Shown in pieces: positions 34,228-44,093 of a DNA stretch of 64,000 nt. The DNA lies in NCBI RefSeq assembly GCF_024323335.1, contig NC_066581.1:444565816-444629815 (forward strand), written 5' to 3'. How positions within the stretch are numbered: the first letter of the stretch is position 1; each line of letters opens with the position of its first letter. Source of the stretch: Lathyrus oleraceus. Its lineage: Eukaryota; Streptophyta; Magnoliopsida; Fabales; Fabaceae. Made by a program: the position numbers and the translations under genes. The notes beneath the pieces were generated by a model. That model was given only the letters and a program-made list of their open reading frames with translations, made no database searches and had not been told where the DNA came from.

Positions 34228-36314
34228 TCTGATCTATGGATAACTGTAGGAACATCCACAGCGACCCAATTGTGGCAGACACCACCAGGAATAACAAAAT
34301 TGCTCATATCCTCTGCATCTTCAATGATAGCAGCAGCTTCCTCTTCTACAGACTGATCATCATGGATGAATCCTCCACTTGTGAACAGACCGTGCTCATT
34401 ATATGCCCCAGAACAAAAGCCAATGCCAGCCCGAGATTTGTTATCTTCCAGCTCGATCACCTTCCCTAAACCAACGACTGCACCACATTCAATGGCCCGC
34501 TTTGCATCACGGTAGGAAGCAAATGATGGAGACTTCTTCTCGATCGGTTCATCAATAGATAAAGCTTGGAACGGCGTTCCAACTTCATCCTCTGCGTCGA
34601 TATACGAGAAAGAAGACAGGTGGCTAACCAGGAGAGCCTTTTCTCCCCCTACCACAACCAGTTTCTTATTCTTCACAAATTTCAGCTTCTGGTGTAGGGT
34701 GGATGTCACGGCGCCAGCCTCGTGAATCCATGGTCTGCCTAAGAGACAACTATAAGATGGGTGGATATCCATTACCTAAAAGGTAACTTGGAAATCACTC
34801 GGGCCTATCCTGATAGGGAGATCAACTTCCCCAATGACGGTCTTGCGCGACCCATCGAAAGCTTTCACAACAACCCCACTTTGCCTCATAGGAGGACCTT
34901 GATATGACAATCTGGAGAGTGTGGATTTTGGCAACACATTAAGAGATGATCCAGTGTCCACCAACACGTTGGACATAGCATCAGATTTGCAATTCAGAGA
35001 TATGTGTAGAGCCATGTTGTGGTCTCTTCCTTCCTCAGGGAGATCCGCGTCACTGAAACTCAAGGTGTTGCAAGCAGTGATGTTTGCAACGATACTGTCA
35101 AATTGTTCGATAGTGACGTCGTGATCAACGTACGCCAAGTCCAATACTTTCTGCAGAGCCTCCCTATGGGGTTCTGAATGCATCAGCAAGGATAGTATGG
35201 AGATCTTGGAAGGCGTGTGTAGAAGCTGGTCTACAACGTTATACTCGCTTTTCTTGATGAGCCTCAGCATCTCATCAGATTCTTCATTCGAAATGCCACT
35301 CGGGCCAGCTGAAGAAGCAGGAGTTTTTTGTATGGAGGATCTGGCAACATCAAGTGCCGGATTCTGACTGTTGACAGCAGTCCCAACTGGACGCTCAGAA
35401 GATTCAGAAGCAACAGGGGCCTTAGGAGGCGTAGAGAATACACGACCGCTCCGGGTCAGGCCGCTTACATCGGCAATATTGGTTACAGCAGTTGAAGGCA
35501 AAGGCACTTCCACCCCATCTTGCATAGCAACAGGATTGTACCTGAATGGCACAACTTTATCAGAGGAATATGGCACAGGACCGGCAGGTTTAATCACAAG
35601 GGAAGGAGAAGCCTTCGGCTTGCTGCTATCATAGCGAATAACAACAGGCTCTGGCAGCTTGAACACCGGAGATATAACATTAATCTCAGGTTCGTCTTCA
35701 TCAACATTGCGATTCTGGAGAATCTCAATGGTTCCTTCGTCTAACAATTCTTGCAATTCTCTTCGGACTTGATTGCACCCCAAGCGGTTTACCGAACAGA
35801 TACGACACTTATCATGATCATGCTCCATATGGCTATATTGATACAACAGCCTATGTAGCTCCACCAACGATTGTCGAATATGACTCACATATTTGACTTT
35901 ATATTTCCCAGGGCATCCCTGGACCATATTCACATATTTCCCATGCGAAGGCAATGGGTTCTTGGTAACATTTGGGCCCGAATCTTCGAAGCTCAAAATC
36001 CCACATCTCATAAGGTCCTGAACCTTAGTCTTGAGTGGATAGCAATTTTCTACATTATGGCCCGGAGCTCCGGAATGATACACACAATGCTGATCTGGTT
36101 TATACCACCATTGTGGGTTTGCAGGAATAGCAGGAGGATCCCTGGGAGTTATCAATTTCCTCTCCAACAAGGAGGGATAAAGCTCTGCGTATGACATGGG
36201 GATAGGATCGAAGCTGATCTTTTTCCGGTCATAACCCAAATTGGCTTGATTTGTTGTGCTTCCACGAGGCTGGTAAGCCTGTTGCTGTGGGCGTTGCTGT
36301 TGCTGATACTGAGG
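34228..36314 (-). CDS. E3 gag C-terminus and aspartic protease, with internal TAG
   Basis: The segment continues the gag frame after a TAA at 36315-36317. It has a zinc-knuckle variant CVYHSGAPGHNVENC (CX2HX5HX4C), a His/Cys motif HDHDKCRICS, linker MTRSGRVF... homologues (LTRSGRVFSTPP), then the protease VLVDTGSSLNVLPK. A TAG at 34776-34778 falls inside the protease, right before VMDIHPSYSCLLGRPWIHEA, and the frame then continues open to 34227. The same TAG is in E2. The last part carries GKVIELEDNKSRAGIGF, a G-patch-like segment. The protease would cut the polyprotein, but needs readthrough or a sense codon at the amber to be complete. Confidence 0.9.
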
Positions 36315-37601
36315 TTACTGGTATTGTTGCTGAGGTTGATATTGCTGATGCTGAGCATTATCTTTGAAGACAGGAGCAATATGGGCCACCTGATGCTGAT
36401 GACCAGCACGGCGTGCTGGTTTCCTCTGAACGGGAGGTTTCCTTGATTTATGGGACTGCACAACATGTGCTTCCCCATCTTTCTTCTTAGAAAATGAGCC
36501 ATACCTCTTGCTAGAAGAGCCTTCATCTTTGGCCAACCGTCCTTCACGGACACCCTCTTCAAGTCTCATCCCCATATTCACCATTTCAGTGAAGTCTGAG
36601 GGAGCACTAGCCACCATTCGCTCATAATAAAATGAGCTAAGAGTTTTCAGGAAAATCTTAGTCATTTCTTTCTCCTCGAGCGGTGGAGTGATCTGCGCTG
36701 CAAGCTCTCGCCACCTCTGGGCGTACTCTTTAAAAGTATCCTTATCCTTTTGCGACATAGACCTGAGTTGATCTCTGTCAGGCGCCATATCGACGTTATA
36801 TTTGTATTGCTTGACGAAGGCCTCGCCAAGGTCATTGAAGGATCTGATGTTGGCACTGTCCAGACTCATGTACCAACGGAGCGCAGCGCCAGACAAGCTG
36901 TCTTGGAAATAGTGGATCAAGAGTTGATCATTGTCGGTCTGTGTTGACATCTTCCTGGCATACATGACCAGGTGTGCAAGAGGACAGGTGTTCCCTTTGT
37001 ATTTTTCAAAGTCAGGAACTTTGAATTTGATAGGTATTTTTACGCCGGGAACCAGGCAGAGCTCGGCAGCAGACTTGCCGAATAGATCCTTACCTCTGAG
37101 GGTCTTCAATTCCTTCCTCAGCTCAAGGAATTGGTCATTCATAGCATCCATTTTCTCATTAACGTCCGGGCCCTCAGATGGCTCGGAATGATAGATGGGG
37201 TCCTCTGCCCTTGGCATGGCATGCACAACTGGAGGAACAACAGTAAAGACCGGGCTAGATGCCGACATGTGAGCAAAAGTAGGGGCTGGGATATCAGGCA
37301 TGAAACCCGGAGGCATACCCCACGGGAACCCGGCTGGCATGGCATTGGGCATATAAGGAACACTGGCGGCAGGCACAACAGAAGTAGCAACCTCTGAGAC
37401 AACGGTCCTCTGGACAGGTGTTGCAGGCGGTTGAGCAGGTTGATTCTGAGCAGCAAGGAGTTGCTCCATCAGGGCGCCAAGTCTGGCGACTTCATCTCTC
37501 AGTTCACGGTTCTCTTGCTCTAGCTGATCCATTACTCTGGCAGAATTTGCTCTGGTATAATACCGGTGAGTCAGCTTGTCTTCAAAATAAATGAAGAACA
37601 C
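36315..37601 (-). CDS. gag: E3 Gag capsid region
   Basis: The 428-codon frame contains a coiled-coil-like start (MDQLEQENRELRDEVARLGA), a Pro/Ala-rich spacer and a capsid domain of the retrotransposon gag family with FEKYKGNTCPLAHLVMYARK and GAALRWYMSLDS. The motif FKEYAQRWRELAAQI and then a basic/Gln-rich tail follow. The frame ends at TAA 36315-36317 in a Gln-rich stretch, where the reading continues in frame beyond. The first ATG in frame is at 37530-37532; the upstream segment FIYFEDKLTHRYYTRAN is also conserved in E2, so translation may begin earlier or the leader may be spliced. Gag forms the virus-like particle that packages element RNA. Confidence 0.92.
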   Translation of the reverse strand: MFFIYFEDKLTHRYYTRANSARVMDQLEQENRELRDEVARLGALMEQLLAAQNQPAQPPATPVQRTVVSEVATSVVPAASVPYMPNAMPAGFPWGMPPGFMPDIPAPTFAHMSASSPVFTVVPPVVHAMPRAEDPIYHSEPSEGPDVNEKMDAMNDQFLELRKELKTLRGKDLFGKSAAELCLVPGVKIPIKFKVPDFEKYKGNTCPLAHLVMYARKMSTQTDNDQLLIHYFQDSLSGAALRWYMSLDSANIRSFNDLGEAFVKQYKYNVDMAPDRDQLRSMSQKDKDTFKEYAQRWRELAAQITPPLEEKEMTKIFLKTLSSFYYERMVASAPSDFTEMVNMGMRLEEGVREGRLAKDEGSSSKRYGSFSKKKDGEAHVVQSHKSRKPPVQRKPARRAGHQHQVAHIAPVFKDNAQHQQYQPQQQYQ

Positions 37602-37830
37602 AGAGTTAGGACTGGGAGACCAGGAACAAGGGTACCTGCTTATGCCACATGATGCATGAAATGCTTGTGCGGATGCTTTGTTTTATTTTCAAGGAACCCT
37701 TAGGGTATTAGTTGCAATATTTTGAGTATTTAAGCATTTGGAATTCCACATGGAAAATATCTCATTCAATATATTGGACACAGAAGTACAGCATTTTTCA
37801 TTATTACAAGGAGAAAAGGAAAATAACATC

Positions 37831-39279
37831 CTATGGATCCCTATTAGCTCGGGATGCTGGAAGACGAGAAGTGCACAACTTCTTGATCTCTCTCTCATAA
37901 GCCGCTTCCATATCTGCCTTTGCCTTAGCAAGCTGATCGTACTTCCTCTTCCAAAACTTGGAAGACTGAGGAAGCAAAGAAGTCCAGGTGTCGTTCGGGT
38001 CATCGATCACCTGATGCTCAAGGAACTCTATCAGAGCATCTTTCTCCTTAATCTGTTGCAGCAATTCTTCTCTTTCACGGATCCAAGCACGTGAAAGGTC
38101 TTCTTCTCTCAACTCCTCTACACGTTGGATAGGGAGGGTTGAAGGCCCAACCACATCCAAAGGTGTAGGTCTCGGATAGTCGTATGGCATCAGGTAGGTG
38201 GCATCTCTCTGTCTGACCCTAGAAGTATATGGCTCCAAAGCAATGCAATTCTTCGGACCCAACTCGTTCCTACTCTTCTTATGGATACTGCGCCAAGCAC
38301 GGACAAATCTGGCTTTCAGGCCTTGGGGATCTTTACCCTCCTGAAAGAACACACCTTCTAACAAAATGTTATGAGGTTTATCCTTTAGGGGGAACCCAAG
38401 CTGACGACGTGCGAGTATAGGATTGTAGCTGATCCCACCACATGTACCAAGAAGAGGCACATTCGGGAACTTACCACAATAGTCGATAATCTGAACGGTA
38501 TCATACACGCGATCGTACCAAGAGATATCATCATTAGTGAGAGACATGAGCCTCTGGGACCACCGTAGACATCCCTTGTTCTCCTTAAAAGCAATGGTCT
38601 GCGGCAAGTGCGAAATAAACCACTTGTACAGCAAAGGTAGACAGCAGACAATAACTCCACTACCCTTCATATTCCTTAGGTGCAGAGAGACATATGCATC
38701 GCCCAACAAAGTCGGAACAGGATTAAGAACCGAGAAGATCCTAATAGCATTCATGTCCACGAACTTGTCGAAGTTGGGAAACAACACTAATCCGTAGATG
38801 AGCAACACAAACAGAGCCTCAAAGGCATCCTCACTCCTGGCCTCTCCATAGAAGGTAGCTTGCGTGACAAGGAACTCGGAAGAAAAACCCTTAATCCCAC
38901 CTTTGGTAATCAGATTAGCTTTGATCAAAGCTTCATCTATATGCAACAGACTAGCAATCTCCCGAGCAGATGGAATACTCTCTAGGCCACTGAACGACAC
39001 CTGATCCAGAATCGGAATCCCAATAATGTGAGAGTACTCTTCCAAAGTAGGCAACAGCTGGAAGTCCGGAAATAAGAAGCAGTGATACAACGGATCATAG
39101 AACTGAGCAAGAGTGCTCATCAATCCCTCATCAACCTGGGTGGTCAGCAGAGGTAGAAGCTTCCCATAGAGAGCTTTGAAACCCAAGGGATCTAGTACAT
39201 AAGATGTCAGATTCCTTAACTCTTTCACATCAGGCTGTTTGAAACTGTACTTCTTCGTATGCCTTTTTGGTCTTTCCAT
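37831..39279 (-). CDS. E3 ORF1, Ogre-specific protein of unknown function
   Basis: A complete 482-codon frame from ATG 39279 to TAG 37831-37833, starting MERPKRHTKKYSF. The N-terminal two thirds form a globular domain with LLPLLTTQVDEGLMSTLAQF, FYDPLYHCFLFPDFQLLPTL and LRWSQRLMSLTNDDISWYD. From memory this resembles the plant-mobile-domain-like DUF families common in legume transposon proteins. The C-terminal third is charged and coiled-coil-like (REREELLQQIKEKDALIEFL, then WKRKYDQLAKAKADMEAAYE). It lies between the PBS and gag, as ORF1 does in Ogre elements. E2 has a shorter, interrupted homologue at 48195-49550. The role is unknown. No stop interrupts it in E3. Confidence 0.9.
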   Translation of the reverse strand: MERPKRHTKKYSFKQPDVKELRNLTSYVLDPLGFKALYGKLLPLLTTQVDEGLMSTLAQFYDPLYHCFLFPDFQLLPTLEEYSHIIGIPILDQVSFSGLESIPSAREIASLLHIDEALIKANLITKGGIKGFSSEFLVTQATFYGEARSEDAFEALFVLLIYGLVLFPNFDKFVDMNAIRIFSVLNPVPTLLGDAYVSLHLRNMKGSGVIVCCLPLLYKWFISHLPQTIAFKENKGCLRWSQRLMSLTNDDISWYDRVYDTVQIIDYCGKFPNVPLLGTCGGISYNPILARRQLGFPLKDKPHNILLEGVFFQEGKDPQGLKARFVRAWRSIHKKSRNELGPKNCIALEPYTSRVRQRDATYLMPYDYPRPTPLDVVGPSTLPIQRVEELREEDLSRAWIREREELLQQIKEKDALIEFLEHQVIDDPNDTWTSLLPQSSKFWKRKYDQLAKAKADMEAAYEREIKKLCTSRLPASRANRDP

Positions 39280-40281
39280 GTCTGAAAATTTTGCAAATAA
39301 ACCCTTTTAAGTTCCTTGAAAATTTCCTCCCTTTTTTTTTGACATGAAATGCGGATGAATGCATGAATGCATGAATGCAACAATCACACTCAAGGATCAA
39401 GCAAAGCACACCAAACAAAGGTCATGGGAAAGCTCATTGTATCCCTAATATCAATCATCCATTTTGGTGGATTTAGGTTTTCACCTTATCGACACCCAAG
39501 TTCCATTGATATTAACGGTACATGAACCGGCTCGAACACCCTTAATATCAACCAGCCGCTTTGGTGGATTTTAGGTTTTTACACCTGATCCGGGTTCCAT
39601 TGATATTAACGGTGTCTGAACGACTCAACCATGAATCACGGGTTTGCTGAGAGTCACGAGCATGGAGTCTTGGTTAAGAACCACCCAAAGGGAGTGTACT
39701 AGGGTTTAAACCTGCCAGACATGTTCTACCAGAGGTTCCCATAATCATCGTCCCATCTTTTGAATATTATCGGAGGAACGAATACTCGTATTCCAAAAAT
39801 ATTCTCAAGAGAGACTCTTATGAGTGTAGTATCGCGTAACAATCGCATCAGATCTTACATCTGAACGACCTCCGCACTACGTCCTAAAAATAGGCCAAGA
39901 TGGGTTTGGTAAACTAAGGTCCTTGGCTTCTAAGGCACATGATTGAAAGAATAATGCCTAACCACAAATAACTTGTGTGACATTATTAATTCAACATGAC
40001 CTCCACCAAGTGAATGGACTCGCAAGTCAACTGGCTAAGGAATACTCCACACCAGTCAACAAGACTATGCCATTCTCCTATCCTAGAGTGCACTCAAGTT
40101 CGGGTATAGAACTCATCTCACAGAGATCACCAAAGCAAACAGCAATTGTATATCAAGCAATTCAAACATTACAATCAATACAGTTATCCCAAATCGTACA
40201 AAAATATGTCAAATAACAATAATATATAGCACAACAAGGGTGAAAAGTAGGCAATACCACCAGGGAAAGTCTAAAATCAAT
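39280..40281 (-). other. E3 5' leader between PBS and ORF1
   Basis: About 1 kb without a protein frame. It contains a two-copy hairpin-capable repeat (separate entry). The corresponding E2 leader is 47301-48194 in the opposite orientation. Confidence 0.75.
39442..39612. repeat. Duplicated hairpin-capable element in E3 leader
   Basis: Two copies (39442-39517 and 39539-39612) each begin CCCT(T)AATATCAA and end TTGATATTAACGG, so the ends can pair. Both share CTTTGGTGGATTTTAGG or a close form. E2 has one copy near 47969-48035 with the same outer arms. Confidence 0.75.
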
Positions 40282-40299
40282 TCCCCAGCAGAGTCGCCA
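40282..40299 (-). other. E3 primer-binding site
   Basis: Minus strand TGGCGACTCTGCTGGGGA, six bases (GAAAAG) after the LTR end. It starts TGG as expected for the tRNA 3' CCA; Ogre PBSs have been assigned to tRNA-Arg, but I did not match it to a tRNA here. Confidence 0.85.
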
Positions 40300-40305
40300 C
40301 TTTTC

Positions 40306-43300
40306 TGTAGCGGTGTATTCGTCGCTATATGACTTATTGGTTAAATCATAAGCAATGTATACAATGAATTCGAGTCGCCACCGCACTTTTATTTATCCTA
40401 CGGACTGGTTAAAAAGCGAACAAAAACCTAAGAAGTTTTACGCGTAGAAAACTAATGAAAAAGATCAGAGATCGGGGTAAGGGGTAAATTACGCAATGGG
40501 AAGGTGTTAGGCACCCATCACGTCCTAGGTACTCCTAGGGAACCTTTTTCACACTTGTTGTATAAGAAAATATTTGTTTGTTTTTTTTTGACATATTGTG
40601 CCAACATGAGTGGGATGATGAGAAAAGAATGTACATGTTAATTATTTTTGTGTTTGAACGGATGAACCCGTTGCCTACGTACCTTCCATCAAAGGTAAGG
40701 ATCAAAACGCCGTAGTTCGGCTAAAAACTTCCAAAAGTTAGTGGATTCAATTTTAAAACACAAGCTCAAAGGTTTTACTTTACCCATGGGAGAAAACTCG
40801 ACCTTATATAACAACTAGTCCACCATGTGAGAAAAGCTTCAACTTGCCAGAGAGGGGTTAACCCTATAATAGGCAAGGAAGGCTTACAATTCATCTACTA
40901 AGGACAAATAGGTGAGATTAATATCAACCAACTAGGGTAAATCAAACCTATAGCTAATGTATGAAACTTAACAAACATGGACAAAGCCACAAAATCATTT
41001 GAATGGGTGAAGTTATTTGGATTATTTACAAAAGTCAAAGTATGATTAAAGTCAATTCAAAATGAAGTATTTACAAAAATGAAGTTTGGAAAATCATGGA
41101 CTTAAGGTCCAAGTTTCTAATTTGGAAAGAAGGTGAGAATGTTTGCACAACATATATATACAAGTTTTGAAACATGTGTGAAAAGTTTAGGACACAATGG
41201 AGTGAATGGAATAGAAGAGTGAATGTAAAACTTCTTAGGAGGGTCCACATCTTGAAATCATATAGAAGATGATTCAAGTGGGTCCTTAGGAATAGGCTAC
41301 AAATGAGCAATAATATGAACATGGTAACAGATGAAAGTAAATAAAAGCGGATACTGGATGCCACTCAATGGTCTTATACCTGTCTCCTAAAACAAGTAAG
41401 GATATCAGAGGCCACTCCATGGACTTACACTAATCTCCATCAGAATAAAACAAAAAAACAAAACAGGGAAATCAACTGCCAATTCATCTGGACTTATGTT
41501 AACCTCCACAGTATGATCCTAGGAATACAAATGCCACATCACAGGGACTTACAATGAATCCTCACATACAACAACAATGCTCAAACAAAGAGCAAAGAAG
41601 ATATGAGTGACCAATGAGGTCTTACACTCTATCTCTTCCATGTCATAGGAACAAAAGCCAATCGATATGGACTTACAATTGTCCTCAATGGGAAAACATC
41701 AATGTCACAAGGACAAAAGAAATGATCATGCACTAATGGCAAACAAAGGTGATAAATGCATAACGGCAATCAATGATAGTAAATGCACAATGGCAATCAA
41801 GTAATCATGTATAAATGAGTCAAGTAATCAATCACATAAATTCAAGTAGCACACACTATAACCATTCAATGAGGCTCAATCAAAGGGTTTGACTATGAAA
41901 GTCCACTGTAAGAGGTAAGTGTCGCTCTTAACCTTGCCATTGAGGGGCTAAGGTGAAGCAGATGAAAGGATATGAGGGGTGTGCCTCATTGCTTCTATCT
42001 CAGGTCCGAGAGAGCATGTAAATATAAGAATGTGGGGGAGTTCAGAAAGATGGAACTCTTTCCCCAATTGAAGACTCTATAGATCTTGGGTTTGGATCTC
42101 AATGCTACAACCATGTAATGGGAGCAAGGAGAAGACACACAGAATAGTGGGAGATAGGCTACATATCTCTTATATCCACCAATTGCCTCACATGAGGACT
42201 TTTCCTGCTTGGGACAAATATAAACAATCACAAACAATGCCTCTTAAGGAGGACTTCAGACAGTTGCCTGGCTAAATAACAAGCCAGGTCTTCCAGACTA
42301 CATGAAGACAAGAGGTGCATACCTCAAATGCAAATTGCTATTAAGCAAAGCAATGCAAGTTCTTAAGAGAACTGAGCAGCTAAGGGTACCTTCTTGATGT
42401 GCAGTACTTGAATCCGTGCGTATTAGGTTCCAATTGATGGAAACAGATGGCTTAGGATGCTACAGAAAATGAATGGAGGTGAGGATTTGGCTCAACGATG
42501 CTCTATTCTTGAGGAATCTCCAACTGTTCTTGAACCCGAGCTAGCTTCAACAGTGAAGATCTTCAATGATCTTCCACTTTCTTGCTTCAACCGTTCTTCT
42601 CCTTAATCTGCAGATAAAGATTAGTACAAGAAATAGCACGAATGATGGAGAATTTTTGATGAACAATTGAAAAAAAGTGTGAGTGAAAATTGAGAGAATT
42701 GAGAGAATTTTTGAGTTTTTTGGTGTTTGATCTGAAAAAGTGATTATTGGTTGTGAGTTTCTGTTACAATTAGGCTTATATATGGTTGCTTAATCCCAAC
42801 TTTAATCAAGATTAGCACAAAAATGGTGATTAGCAAAATGAGCTTATGTGTGTATTTTGGCCTTTTTGCCCTTGGATGGTTAGAAGCAATGCAACAGTGA
42901 TTTATCACTTTGAACAAGTCACAAATCTCATTTTGGAGCTAATGGAATTGGTCTCATGTCCATTGATTGTATATTTCTCAATTTCACTATGTCATGGCAC
43001 TTTGTTCATTTTTCAAGTTCATTTCAAAAGTGAATTCTCCAACCATTGCACCTTGACCTGTTATGATGATTCAAACCATTTCCAAATAACATTTGTGAGG
43101 TGTTGCAAAAATCCCCATTCCAAAATTCTCATTATTTCTCAAGTTGGACCATTTTGCCCCTGGATCTTTAACTGTACACTTGAAATTTGACTTTTTGCAT
43201 TGACCATTTTTGAAGAAATCCAATTATGCACCATGAAAGTACATGTCAAATGGAGTTTGTGCATGAAAAGATCACCCAATTTGGACACTCCATGTGGAAG

Positions 43301-44088
43301 TTATGCCCTTCTGATTATGGGTCATTTTTGAAACTGAATGGACCATAACTTGCCAACCATACATGGGATTTTCAAGTTCTTGGACTTTTTGGAATGGTGA
43401 GGACAAGATCTTCAACTTTCATGTTGGACAAAATTTGATTTGAAGCTTTTATCATGAAGTAAATTTGAGGAGCAAAACTTTCCATTTTTGGCAGGTGAGA
43501 ATTACAGGTCATTTCCATTTTGGGAAACTTCTTGGCTGACTTCGATTCCTTCGACCTTGATCTTTGAAATGCCAAATGAAGCTTATATGGACATGAATGA
43601 GACCTTTCCAACCATCTCACACCTCCAAAATCCTGATTAAATGCACAGTTGACCACAGTTGACTTTTGTTGACTTTTCTAGGGTTTTGGATGACTGGGCC
43701 ATGTTCTGATGAATTCCAAACCTCTTTCACATGGGATCTTGGTTCCAAATGATACCACAAGTTATATGAACTCTTTATGAATGATCATGGTGTCCAAATC
43801 CTTCAAGAATGGTCACCATCCAATGCTCAATGCCTGATTTTGACTGTTTGACCTAGTTTGCTTCATCTGCAAGTAACATGGTTAGATGACAATATTTTTG
43901 TACTTTTGGTTAGTAAACAAAAGAAAAGCAATGATATAAAAATGCTAAACATGCTTGGTGATCAAGAATCACATTCACAAGGTACCCACCCACTAGGAGG
44001 GAAGCTAGGGTATGCAATGATCCTTGAGGCCATGATATGATATGATATGGGCCATGAGGGATCTTAGGGCCAAAATTGGGGTCTTACA
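40306..44088 (-). repeat. E3 5' LTR (3783 bp)
   Basis: Direct repeat of 21409-25190 on the same strand, from TGTAGCGGTG to GGGGTCTTACA. It is the promoter-bearing LTR of E3 in element orientation, with a TATATAAG at 42775-42782. Confidence 0.97.
42775..42782 (-). promoter_or_regulatory. TATA-like box of the E3 5' LTR
   Basis: Minus strand TATATAAG, matching the 3' LTR copy. It is the candidate promoter for E3 transcription, about 1.3 kb into the LTR from its start at 44088; the start site itself is not mapped. Confidence 0.55.
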
Positions 44089-44093
44089 CCATG
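44089..44093. repeat. Right target-site duplication of E3 (CCATG)
   Basis: Perfect match to 21404-21408; E2 LTR sequence resumes at 44094 with CACAC. Confidence 0.97.

Larger units (their letters stand above)
21409..44088 (-). mobile_element. E3: full-length Ogre-type Ty3/gypsy retrotransposon, 22,680 bp
   Basis: The element has two LTRs (21409-25190 and 40306-44088), a PBS, ORF1, gag, protease, intron, RT-RNase H-aRNase H-integrase, a long 3' UTR and a polypurine tract, all on the minus strand. A perfect 5-bp duplication bounds it. The size, LTR length, upstream ORF, dual RNase H and PR/RT intron are the recognised Ogre signature. It is nested in the 5' LTR of E2. Three in-frame stops were found after ORF1 (36315, 34776, 33457); otherwise the frames are open. 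Confidence 0.97.

Noticed and set aside
40282..40299. Possible tRNA gene fragment
   Set aside because: It is only a primer-binding site of 18 bases next to the LTR; no cloverleaf around it.
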